DNA of 5,643 nucleotides, taken from JAXGPF01 sp964463985 (lineage in GTDB: Bacteria > Verrucomicrobiota > Kiritimatiellia > JAAZAB01). The position numbers were made by a program, and so were the translations under genes. The first letter of the stretch is position 1. The number at the start of each line of letters is the position of its first letter. The stretch spans positions 1 to 5,643 of the forward strand of contig CAYXEK010000194.1 in assembly GCA_964463985.1 (NCBI GenBank), read 5' to 3'. Positions 1-5,643 of the stretch are shown piece after piece. Under the pieces are notes generated by a model. It ran no database searches. It was not told where the DNA came from and was given only the letters and a program-made list of their open reading frames with translations.

Positions 1-1
1 T

Positions 2-1879
2 ATGTGTGGAATAGCCGGAATAGTCGGGGAAAATGCGGCGGCGCACCAGGCGGCCGTGCGCCGGATGCTGGATTCCATGGCGCATCGCGGACCGGACAGC
101 ACGGGCCTGTACGCGGCGCCGTCCGGCGCCTGCGTGCTCGGGCATTGCCGCCTGGCCGTCATTGATCTGTCGGACGCCGCGGCGCAACCGATGCGCACGG
201 CGGACGGCCGTTACGCTTATGTCTGCAATGGCGAACTGTATGATTTCATCGAAAAACGCGCCGAGCTGGAGCGGCAAGGCGAGGTGTTTCAATCGTCCGG
301 CGACGCCGAGGTGTTTTTCAAACTGCTGGCGCGCGCCGGCGCCGCCGCGCTGCCGTCCTGCAACGGCATGTTCGCCGCAGCGCTCTGGGATGAACTGGAA
401 CAGTCTTTGCTGCTGGCGCGCGACATCTTCGGCCAGAAACAAGTTTACTTTGCGCGGCGGAACGGATTGCTGATCTTTGCCTCGGAAGTGCGCGCGCTGC
501 TGGCTTCCGGCATGGTGGAGCGCCGGGTGGATCCGCTCGGGCTGGCCGGCTACCTGTCATTCGGAGCGGTGCCCTCCCCGCGCACGATCGTCGCGGGCGT
601 GGAGCTGTTGCCGGTCGCTGCAACGCTGCGCTGGCAGGCGGGCGTGCTGGAGCCGACCCGAACCTACTGGCGGCCACCGACGGACAAGGATTCACTCCCA
701 CCCGGAGCGCTGCGGGATGTATTTTTTCGGGCGGTGCGCCGCCACTTGGTCAGCGACGCCCCGCTGGGATTGTTCCTGTCGGGCGGCATAGATTCCTCGG
801 CTGTGGCGGTGGCCGCGGCCCGGGTTTCCGGGCAGACGCTGCGGACGCTGGCGGTGGTTTTCCCGGAGCAGACCGGACATTCCGAGGCGGGATACGCCCG
901 CGCGATCGCCGAATTGATCGGGGCGCGCCATGCGGAAATTCCCATGACTGACGCGGATATGTTGCGGCTGCTGGAGCCGGCCGTTGGCGCCCTGGATCAG
1001 CCGACTTACGATGCCGTGAATACCTATATCGTCGCGCGCGCCGCGCGCCAGGCTGGCCTGACGGTTGCCCTTTCCGGCCTGGGCGGCGATGAGTTGTTTG
1101 GCGGATATCCGTCCTTCCGCGATGTGCCGCGTATGGCCGCCTGGCCGGCGTGGCTGCGGCATTTGAGTTCTGCCATTGCGTTGGCCGGCGCGCCGCGCGG
1201 CGCATGGCATGCGAGAACATCCAAGGCGACGGATTGCCTGGCGGCCGCCGGCGACCTGCTTCAATCCTTTCTCGCGCGCCGCCGGCTCTTCAGTTCCCGG
1301 CAGGTATTGCGCCTGCTGGCGCCGGACGCCGCCGCCCGGCTGCCGGTGCCGTCCGTGCCGGGCTTGACCGGCGAGGATATCGGCGGCTTGTCGGATTTCA
1401 TCCAGGGCTTCGCCCCGCCCGATGCTGTCGGCCTGCTGGAACTCAAGACTTACATGGCCGATGTACTCTTGCGCGACACGGACGCGGCCGGCATGGCCAA
1501 CACCCTGGAAATCCGCGCGCCGTTTCTGGACACGGAATTCGCCGCCGCTGCCTTGCGTCTGGAGCCGGAATCGCGCGCGCCGGCGGAGATTCCCAAGCGC
1601 CGTTTCGTGGAAGCCATGGGTGATTGGCTGCCGCGCGCCAATACCCACCGGCCGAAACAGGGGTTCGTGCTGCCGATGGATGCCTGGCTGCTGGGCGCGA
1701 TGCGCGCGGAAGTGGATGCGGGCATTTCAGAACTGGCCGCCGGCGGAGGTTGGTTCAACGGGCGCGCGCTGCGCAGCCTTTGGCGCGCGTTTGTGCGCCA
1801 CCCGCGGGAGGTTGGCTGGTCACGCCCCTGGGGTCTGTTTGTGCTGGGCAGGTATTTAAAAAAACACGGGTTGCAATGA
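2..1879 (+). CDS. asnB: Glutamine-hydrolysing asparagine synthase family amidotransferase (AsnB-like)
   Basis: A class II glutamine amidotransferase fused to an ATP-dependent synthetase, 625 aa. The family takes ammonia from glutamine and uses ATP (AMP + PPi) to amidate a carboxylate, classically aspartate to asparagine in the cytosol. The start is fixed by the MCGIAGI N-terminus: Cys2 becomes the nucleophile after Met removal. The glutaminase domain (about 1-200) shows RGPDS at 29-33, GHCRLAVIDLS at 47-57, NGELY at 76-80 and the glutamine-contacting Asp101 in SGDAEV. The synthetase domain has the ATP-pyrophosphatase loop SGGIDSS at 260-266, SGLGGDELFGGY at 358-369, then EIRAPFLD and RPKQGFVLPMDAWL. 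It is longer than E. coli AsnB (554 aa) and nearer the 600-650 aa forms common in polysaccharide loci. It overlaps the next gene by 4 bp, so the two are probably translationally coupled. Its real acceptor may be a uronic acid in the polysaccharide rather than aspartate; that is inference. All key residues are present and no frameshift is seen. Confidence 0.95.
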   Translation: MCGIAGIVGENAAAHQAAVRRMLDSMAHRGPDSTGLYAAPSGACVLGHCRLAVIDLSDAAAQPMRTADGRYAYVCNGELYDFIEKRAELERQGEVFQSSGDAEVFFKLLARAGAAALPSCNGMFAAALWDELEQSLLLARDIFGQKQVYFARRNGLLIFASEVRALLASGMVERRVDPLGLAGYLSFGAVPSPRTIVAGVELLPVAATLRWQAGVLEPTRTYWRPPTDKDSLPPGALRDVFFRAVRRHLVSDAPLGLFLSGGIDSSAVAVAAARVSGQTLRTLAVVFPEQTGHSEAGYARAIAELIGARHAEIPMTDADMLRLLEPAVGALDQPTYDAVNTYIVARAARQAGLTVALSGLGGDELFGGYPSFRDVPRMAAWPAWLRHLSSAIALAGAPRGAWHARTSKATDCLAAAGDLLQSFLARRRLFSSRQVLRLLAPDAAARLPVPSVPGLTGEDIGGLSDFIQGFAPPDAVGLLELKTYMADVLLRDTDAAGMANTLEIRAPFLDTEFAAAALRLEPESRAPAEIPKRRFVEAMGDWLPRANTHRPKQGFVLPMDAWLLGAMRAEVDAGISELAAGGGWFNGRALRSLWRAFVRHPREVGWSRPWGLFVLGRYLKKHGLQ

Positions 1880-3042
1880 AGATTCTGCATGTTGTACCGT
1901 CGGTTGACCCCAGGTGGGGCGGCCCGTCCAAGTCCGTGCCGGCGCTGGCTGCCGCCCTGGTGCGCGCCGGCCACACGGCCGGGATTTTTACGGCCGACTG
2001 GCCGCTGGCCGGCCGGCAGCCGGCGGTCGAGCCGCGCCGGGAATTGCGCGATGGCGTGCCGATCTGGATTTTTCCGGCGGCGCCGTTCCGGTTGGACCCG
2101 CAGGTTCCGGCGGCGCCGGTTTTGCTGGAAGCGCTGGACGGCGCGGGGCGGCAATTCGATGTTGTGCATTTCCATGTCATCTGGAACCCGGTGGTGAGTT
2201 TCGGCATGCGGCGCATGCGCCGCCAGGGCCGTCCGTACATGGTCGCACCGCGCGGGGCACTGGATCCGGTGGTTTTCGGGCGGCATCGCTGGAAGAAACT
2301 GCCGTGGGCTTTGCTCTGGGAGCGCGCCAACCTTGAAGGCGCGGCGTACGTGCATTTCACCGCCCGAGCGGAGGCCGGGAAGGCCGCGCTTTGCGGCTGG
2401 CGTTTCCGCCAGACCGTCATTTCGCCGAACTTGATCAATCTTGACGAATGGCGCGATTTGCCGGAACGCGCCGAATTTGAAGAGCGATTTCCCATGCTGC
2501 GCGGCCGGGAAGTTGTTTTGTTTGCCGGCCGCATTAATTGGGTCAAAAATCTCGATCTGCTGATTCAGGCGCTGGGTTTGTTGCGGCGTGATCGTCCCGA
2601 CGCCTGCCTGGTTTGCGCCGGACCGGATAACGAAGGCTACCGGCGTGAATTGGAATGTCTGGCCGGGCAACTTGGCTTGGCGGAACATGTCTTCTTTGCC
2701 GGTCTGCTGGAAGGCCGTGTGTTGCGGGCGGCTTATGCCCGCGGCGATGTTTTCGCCCTGGTGTCCAAGCGCGAAAATTTCGGCATGGCCGCCGGCGAAG
2801 CCCTGGCGGCGGGTTTGCCCCTGGTGATCAGCGACGGGGTGGACCTTGATTTGCCGGAAAGCGATGTTGTGGCGCGGACGCGCCCGAACCCGCCGGCAAT
2901 CGCGGCTGCCCTGGCCCGGCAACTGGCGCTGCGCCGGGATCAGGATGTGGCCGGCCGCGCGCGGCATTTGATCGCCCGGGGCATCGCCGGCGCCTTGGAT
3001 CCATTGCTGCAGGCGTACCAAACGATTGCGCAACCGGAATAG
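1876..3042 (+). CDS. GT4-type (GT-B fold) glycosyltransferase
   Basis: A 388-aa retaining glycosyltransferase that probably moves a sugar from a nucleotide-sugar donor to a growing lipid-linked glycan on the cytoplasmic face of the inner membrane. The N-terminal Rossmann half starts MKILHVVPS and has the GGPSKSVPALAAAL stretch and FDVVHFHVIWNP, typical of the Glyco_transf_4 N-terminal domain. The C-terminal half has FAGRINWVKNLDLLIQAL (Arg219 and Lys224 fit the donor-phosphate contacts of the family), then CAGPDNEGY. It also has the EX7E motif ENFGMAAGE, with Glu300 and Glu308. No signal peptide or membrane segment is seen. The start was chosen at the ATG sharing ATGA with the asnB stop, because it begins exactly at the conserved MKILHVVPS strand; the open frame extends further upstream but only inside asnB. 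The upstream sequence holds only a weak SD, consistent with coupling to asnB. Donor and acceptor cannot be told from sequence. Confidence 0.93.
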   Translation: MKILHVVPSVDPRWGGPSKSVPALAAALVRAGHTAGIFTADWPLAGRQPAVEPRRELRDGVPIWIFPAAPFRLDPQVPAAPVLLEALDGAGRQFDVVHFHVIWNPVVSFGMRRMRRQGRPYMVAPRGALDPVVFGRHRWKKLPWALLWERANLEGAAYVHFTARAEAGKAALCGWRFRQTVISPNLINLDEWRDLPERAEFEERFPMLRGREVVLFAGRINWVKNLDLLIQALGLLRRDRPDACLVCAGPDNEGYRRELECLAGQLGLAEHVFFAGLLEGRVLRAAYARGDVFALVSKRENFGMAAGEALAAGLPLVISDGVDLDLPESDVVARTRPNPPAIAAALARQLALRRDQDVAGRARHLIARGIAGALDPLLQAYQTIAQPE

Positions 3043-3061
3043 AGCAGAAAAAGATATACAC

Positions 3062-3067
3062 GGGGGA
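3062..3067 (+). promoter_or_regulatory. Ribosome binding site of fcl
   Basis: A GGGGGA run sits in the 28-bp gap after the first glycosyltransferase. It is 3 nt from the ATG at 3071 and 6 nt from the ATG at 3074. The spacing fits the second ATG slightly better, so either tandem ATG could be used; the proteins differ by one Met. No promoter is evident in this short gap, so fcl is likely co-transcribed with the genes before it. Confidence 0.6.
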
Positions 3068-3070
3068 TAT

Positions 3071-4042
3071 ATGATGGACTTGACTGAAAAACGCATTGCG
3101 GTTACCGGCGGCGCCGGATTCCTGGGGCGGTTCGTGGTGGAGAAACTGCGGGTGCGCGGATGCCGGGATGTATTTGTTCCCAGGTCGCAACAATACGATT
3201 TAACCACGCCGGACGGCGTGCGCCGCATGTATGATGCCGCCCGGCCGGATGTGGTGATCCACCTTGCCGCGATTGTCGGCGGCATCGGCGCCAACCGGAA
3301 ACATCCGGGCTCGTTTTTTTACAAAAACATCATGATGGGCACGCTTTTGATGGAGGAAGCCCGTTTGCGCGGCGTGGACAAATTTACCGGCGTCGGCACG
3401 ATTTGCGCCTACCCGAAATTTACGCCGGTCCCGTTCAAGGAAGATGATTTGTGGAACGGCTACCCGGAGGAAACCAATGCCCCGTACGGGTTGGCCAAGA
3501 AGATGATGCTCGTGCAGAGCCAGGCCTATCGCGCGGAATATGGGTTCAATTCGATATATCTGTTGCCGGTGAATTTGTTCGGCCCGAATGATAATTTTGA
3601 CCCGGAATCTTCGCATGTCATCCCGGCCCTGATCAAAAAATGCCGCGAAGCCCGGCGGCAAAACGCCCCGTCGGTGGAAGTGTGGGGCACCGGCAAGGCC
3701 ACCCGTGAATTCCTGTACGTGGAAGACTGCGCGGAGGCTGTCGTGCTGGCAACGGAGCGGTATGACGGCGCGGATCCGGTCAATATCGGCTCCGGGATGG
3801 AGATCAGCATCAGGGACCTGGCGGAAATGATCGCGGATATATCCGGGTTTAAAGGCAAAATCGTTTGGGATGCGGGCAAGCCGGACGGCCAGCCGCGGCG
3901 GTGCCTGGATGTCAGCCGCGCGGAAAGACTGTTCGGGTTCCGCGCAACCACCCAATTTCGGGATGGATTGAAAAAAACCATTGATTGGTATCAAAACAAG
4001 ACGGATAAGCAAAAGAGGGATGAAAGGGGAGAAGAGGGATGA
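3071..4042 (+). CDS. fcl: GDP-L-fucose synthase (GDP-4-keto-6-deoxymannose 3,5-epimerase/4-reductase)
   Basis: An extended short-chain dehydrogenase, 323 aa against 321 in E. coli Fcl/WcaG. It epimerises GDP-4-keto-6-deoxy-D-mannose at C3 and C5 and reduces C4 with NADPH, giving GDP-L-fucose for surface glycans. The Rossmann motif TGGAGFLG lies at 12-19. The active site matches E. coli with a constant offset of 3: Thr110 (Ser107 in E. coli), Cys112, Tyr139 and Lys143 in PYGLAKK, and His182 in SSHVIPAL. The family blocks HLAAIVGGIGAN, NLFGPNDNFDP, QNAPSVEVWGTG and REFLYVEDCAEA are all present. The start is the first of two tandem ATGs; 3074 is equally possible. It lies 28 bp after the glycosyltransferase gene. 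The C-terminus after WYQNK is a charged tail (KTDKQKRDERGEEG) read from a GAGGGATGA-rich repeat, and the stop codon itself lies in that repeat. gmd, which makes the substrate, is not in this window. Confidence 0.96.
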   Translation: MMDLTEKRIAVTGGAGFLGRFVVEKLRVRGCRDVFVPRSQQYDLTTPDGVRRMYDAARPDVVIHLAAIVGGIGANRKHPGSFFYKNIMMGTLLMEEARLRGVDKFTGVGTICAYPKFTPVPFKEDDLWNGYPEETNAPYGLAKKMMLVQSQAYRAEYGFNSIYLLPVNLFGPNDNFDPESSHVIPALIKKCREARRQNAPSVEVWGTGKATREFLYVEDCAEAVVLATERYDGADPVNIGSGMEISIRDLAEMIADISGFKGKIVWDAGKPDGQPRRCLDVSRAERLFGFRATTQFRDGLKKTIDWYQNKTDKQKRDERGEEG

Positions 4043-4049
4043 GGGATGA
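4015..4049 (+). repeat. GAGGGATGA short direct repeats at the fcl 3' end
   Basis: GAGGGATGA occurs three times, at 4015-4023, 4034-4042 and 4041-4049. The last two overlap by 2 bp, and a purine-rich GAAAGGGGA stretch lies between the first two. The middle copy supplies the TGA stop of fcl. The purine-only strand bias differs from the rest of the gene and suggests that the repeat is an addition rather than native coding sequence. Confidence 0.7.
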
Positions 4050-4057
4050 AACCTGAG
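4031..4057 (+). repeat. Left arm of inverted repeat around the intergenic island
   Basis: This arm (GAAGAGGGATGAGGGATGAAACCTGAG in two pieces: GAAGAGGGATG at 4031-4041 and AGGGATGAAACCTGAG at 4042-4057) is matched in reverse complement by 4268-4303. GAGGGATGAAAC and CTGAG match exactly. The right arm carries an extra 7 nt between those two blocks, and the outer part differs by a 2-nt gap and one mismatch. It spans the fcl stop codon. Confidence 0.65.
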
Positions 4058-4100
4058 CGAGGGGACGTTGATTTCTGACAGGAAAGAGGAATTTCGTAAA

Positions 4101-4190
4101 ATGACCAAAGATTATGCTTCCGCGATTGTGCGCGCTTACTCTGAGTTGCCGAAAAATCAAAGCGGCTTTACGCGGAATCAAACGAGCTGA
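4101..4190 (+). CDS. Possible small ORF or gene remnant, 29 aa, unknown
   Basis: An open frame from ATG 4101 to TGA 4188-4190, starting MTKDYASAIVRAYSELPKNQ. An AAGAGGA-like Shine-Dalgarno at 4084-4090 stands 10 nt before the ATG, so translation is plausible. I do not recognise the product. The +1 frame continues open past the stop and reads GIKRADSNFHDYVKKR to a TAA at 4222-4224. A single indel near the A5 run at 4152-4156 would therefore join the two into one product of about 40 aa. That suggests a frameshifted remnant, but chance cannot be excluded at this length. Confidence 0.25.
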   Translation: MTKDYASAIVRAYSELPKNQSGFTRNQTS

Positions 4191-4267
4191 TAGCAATTTT
4201 CACGACTATGTCAAAAAACGTTAAGAAACGAAATCTTTAAAAATTCAAACTTCAACATTTCTTAAAA

Positions 4268-4303
4268 CTCAGGTTTCAAGTTTCATCCCTCAACCCTTTC
4301 TTC
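4268..4303 (+). repeat. Right arm of inverted repeat around the intergenic island
   Basis: The reverse complement of this arm matches 4031-4057. Here the GTTTCAA/GTTTCAT heptamer is doubled (4273-4279 and 4280-4286), whereas the left arm has one copy, which explains the 7-nt length difference. The arm ends one base before the ATG of the downstream glycosyltransferase and therefore occupies the place where a Shine-Dalgarno sequence would be expected. Confidence 0.65.
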
Positions 4304-4304
4304 A

Positions 4305-5543
4305 ATGTCTTCCGTCCTGATCATATATCATTTTTTCCACCCGGACGATGTCGTCAGCGCGCGGCAGATGTCGGAATTGGCGGCAGGCCTGGCGGCGCGC
4401 GGGTGGGATGTCACTGCCCTGACCAGCAACCGCGTCATATGCGATCCTTCGTACAAGATTGCGGAAGCGGAAGAGCATTGGCGCGGAGTGCGGATTTGCC
4501 GGGTTGCCCGTCCGGCATTCCGGCAGGCCGGCAATGCCGGACGCCTGCTCAACTCGGGCTGGCTTCAGGCGAAGTGGCTGTGGTTCATCATCCGCCGGCC
4601 GGTCTGGGATGCGGTGATCCTGGGGACGGATCCGCAGTTCGGTTACCTGATGCTGCCTTTCATCAAACTGTTCAAACCCCGGAGCAAGTTGTTCTGCTGG
4701 GCATTCGATCTTTATCCGGAAGCGATCATTGCCGGCCGCATGGGGGTGTTTTCCGCACTGGCGCGCGCCTTGCGTCCCATGGCGGGATTCTGCTACAGGT
4801 TCCTGGATGGGATGGCGGATATCGGGCCCTGTATGCGGCGTTTGCTTGATGCTTATGGACACCACGCCGCCAGGACAACTATCGTCCCCTGGGCGCTGGC
4901 CGAGCCGACGGCGCCGTTGACGCCGGATCCGGAGGCGCGCCATGAGCTTTTCGGCGATGCCCGGCTGGCAATCCTTTATTCCGGCACCATCGGGTGGGCG
5001 CATGAGTTCCGGGGGTTCATCGAACTCGCCCGGGAGATGCGCCGGCGCAACGCTTCCGTGCATTTTTGCTTTGCCGGACGCGGCAACCGCTACGACGAAT
5101 TGCGGGCGATGATTTCCGGCGATGATTCAAATATATCTTTTGCCGGGTTCGCGGATGAAAATCAGCTCGCCCGGCGATTGGGGGCGGGCGATATCCACAT
5201 GATCAGCCTGCGCGAGGGATGGGCCGGCGTGGTCTTGCCGTCCAAATTTTTCGGGTCGTTGGCCGCCGGCCGCCCGCTGCTTTATACCGGGACGGCGGAT
5301 TCGGCGATCAAAATGTGGATTGATCAATACCGGGTGGGTTATGCGGTTGACAGCGGCAATGTCGGCCGGGTGGCGGATGAGCTTTGCCGGCTTGCCGGCA
5401 ATCCGGACTTGCTGGCGGAGAAACAGAAAGCCGCGTTTGATTGTTATAAAAATCATTTTTCAAAGGCCATAATGCTGAACGCCTGGGATAAATTTCTCAA
5501 ACAGGCCGGGAGGAAGAGTGTCAGTCCGAGATTATTGGTATGA
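4305..5543 (+). CDS. GT-B glycosyltransferase, WbuB/WcaI-like
   Basis: A 412-aa glycosyltransferase of the GT4-like group that includes WbuB and WcaI, enzymes of O-antigen and colanic acid assembly. It should act at the cytoplasmic face of the membrane on a lipid-linked acceptor. The N-terminal half starts MSSVLIIYHFFHPDD and contains ELAAGLAARGWDVTALTSNR, the usual first Rossmann unit. The C-terminal donor half has LYSGTIGWAHEF (about 224-235), HFCFAGRGNRYDEL, ISFAGFADENQLARRL and DIHMISLREGWAGVVLPSKF, with P312-S313-K314, then LAAGRPLLYTG. The PSK form replaces the canonical EX7E motif, as is usual in this subgroup. No signal peptide is visible; the WLWFIIRRPVWDAVILG stretch could be membrane-associated. 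The ATG at 4305 fits the N-terminal strand, but pyrimidine-rich DNA precedes it and no Shine-Dalgarno is present. The gene is separated from fcl by the inverted-repeat island, so it may depend on read-through. Donor sugar unknown; fucose is one possibility given the neighbour. Confidence 0.9.
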   Translation: MSSVLIIYHFFHPDDVVSARQMSELAAGLAARGWDVTALTSNRVICDPSYKIAEAEEHWRGVRICRVARPAFRQAGNAGRLLNSGWLQAKWLWFIIRRPVWDAVILGTDPQFGYLMLPFIKLFKPRSKLFCWAFDLYPEAIIAGRMGVFSALARALRPMAGFCYRFLDGMADIGPCMRRLLDAYGHHAARTTIVPWALAEPTAPLTPDPEARHELFGDARLAILYSGTIGWAHEFRGFIELAREMRRRNASVHFCFAGRGNRYDELRAMISGDDSNISFAGFADENQLARRLGAGDIHMISLREGWAGVVLPSKFFGSLAAGRPLLYTGTADSAIKMWIDQYRVGYAVDSGNVGRVADELCRLAGNPDLLAEKQKAAFDCYKNHFSKAIMLNAWDKFLKQAGRKSVSPRLLV

Positions 5544-5563
5544 TATTCTTGCATAATATCATA
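5539..5563 (+). terminator. AT-rich hairpin over the stop codon, possible weak terminator
   Basis: A perfect 9-bp inverted repeat, TATGATATT (5539-5547) and AATATCATA (5555-5563), with a 7-nt loop. It includes the TGA stop of the glycosyltransferase gene. The stem is mostly A-T and no T-run follows, so it is not a classical rho-independent terminator. It may instead be a regulatory site or a protein-binding palindrome. Confidence 0.3.
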
Positions 5564-5573
5564 AGATGTAGGC

Positions 5574-5591
5574 AAATAGAAATAGGAATAG
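5574..5591 (+). repeat. Three tandem AAATAG/GAATAG hexamers
   Basis: AAATAG, AAATAG and GAATAG follow one another directly and run into GGGTCAGTCAG. The composition differs sharply from the GC-rich genes. It marks the start of the non-coding edge of the window and may belong to the flank of a mobile element. Confidence 0.5.
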
Positions 5592-5622
5592 GGGTCAGTC
5601 AGTAGATATTAAGATATATTGG

Positions 5623-5628
5623 TTGACA
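5623..5628 (+). promoter_or_regulatory. Consensus -35 box (TTGACA) near the window edge
   Basis: TTGACA is an exact sigma70 -35 hexamer, followed by 15 bases to the window end. A -10 box with normal 16-18 nt spacing would start just outside, so the promoter cannot be confirmed. If real, it would drive a gene downstream that is separate from the glycan operon. Confidence 0.3.
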
Positions 5629-5643
5629 AATGAGCGCGGGTAT

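Larger units (their letters stand above)
4043..4304. other. AT-rich intergenic island bounded by inverted repeats
   Basis: This 262-bp gap between fcl and the next glycosyltransferase gene is visibly more AT-rich than the flanking genes, especially from about 4150 to 4290. It holds the inner part of the left inverted-repeat arm, a 29-codon open frame with a ribosome binding site, an AT-rich stretch with heptamer-like TTCAAAC/TTCAACA units at 4244-4257, and the right arm. No RNA gene or sigma70 promoter with two good boxes is seen on the + strand. It could be a small non-autonomous mobile element (MITE-like) or a relic of one; no transposase is encoded and no clear target-site duplication was identified. 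Confidence 0.5.

Noticed and set aside
692..1648. Minus-strand open frame of 318 codons inside asnB
   Set aside because: It is antisense to conserved asnB motifs, has low-complexity Arg/Gly/Gln composition and shows no recognisable domain.
1624..1875. Upstream extension of the first glycosyltransferase frame
   Set aside because: It lies wholly inside the conserved C-terminus of asnB, and the family's N-terminal strand begins at the ATG at 1876.
1990..2030. Dense GGCCGGC/GCCGGC palindromic stretch in the first glycosyltransferase gene
   Set aside because: The same hexamer is common across all four genes and follows from Ala/Gly codons with G/C third positions; it is not a discrete repeat.
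1450..3294. Very long minus-strand open frame (614 codons) across asnB, the first glycosyltransferase and the start of fcl
   Set aside because: It is the antisense shadow of GC-rich genes. Its translation is rich in Arg, Pro, Ala and Gln with no family motif, and it crosses three well-supported + strand genes.
3200..4108. Minus-strand open frame of 302 codons opposite fcl
   Set aside because: It is antisense to GDP-fucose synthase and its translation has no domain. The + strand protein matches its family along its whole length.
4187..4214. Minus-strand promoter-like pair: TTGACA (4214-4209) and TATCAG (4192-4187), 16-nt spacer
   Set aside because: The -35 is exact, but the -10 matches only 4 of 6 and it would transcribe antisense into fcl with no gene to drive. 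In AT-rich DNA this is easily chance.
1..5643. CRISPR array, tRNA or rRNA genes
   Set aside because: No regularly spaced direct repeats, cloverleaf-like sequence or rRNA-like segment was seen on either strand.

Overview
The window is a stretch of a surface-polysaccharide (O-antigen, capsule or exopolysaccharide) gene cluster. All four convincing genes lie on the + strand. They encode an AsnB-type glutamine-dependent amidotransferase, a GT4-type glycosyltransferase, GDP-L-fucose synthase and a second GT-B glycosyltransferase of the WbuB/WcaI type. The coding DNA is GC-rich, with G/C-rich third positions. It looks like a Gram-negative-type bacterium, but there is no rRNA or marker protein, so no taxon can be named. 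A lineage such as Verrucomicrobiota/Kiritimatiellota, Planctomycetota, Omnitrophota or Deltaproteobacteria is only a guess from the general style.

Layout. asnB (2-1879) begins one base into the window and overlaps the first glycosyltransferase (1876-3042) by an ATGA stop/start junction. A 28-bp gap with a G-rich ribosome binding site leads to fcl (3071-4042). A 262-bp non-coding island (4043-4304) follows. It is clearly more AT-rich than the genes and is bounded by an imperfect inverted repeat of about 27-36 nt. One arm covers the fcl stop codon and the other ends one base before the next gene's ATG. Inside the island is a 29-codon open frame with a good Shine-Dalgarno sequence but no recognisable product. 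The second glycosyltransferase (4305-5543) follows. The last 100 bases are AT-rich, holding a 9-bp hairpin over the stop codon, short AAATAG-like tandem units, and a GGGGTCAG...TTGACA segment that resembles the flank of a REP-associated (Y1-type) transposase gene just beyond the window.

How the genes fit together. fcl makes GDP-L-fucose from GDP-4-keto-6-deoxymannose; the gmd gene supplying that substrate is not in the window. The two glycosyltransferases would add sugars to a lipid-linked repeat unit at the cytoplasmic face of the membrane. The AsnB-like enzyme may make asparagine or, as suspected for such genes in polysaccharide loci, amidate a uronic-acid sugar. Which transferase uses GDP-fucose cannot be told from sequence alone. 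I see no clearly novel enzymatic system. The least ordinary part is the inverted-repeat-bounded island and the way it seems to have rewritten the end of fcl and the leader of the next gene.
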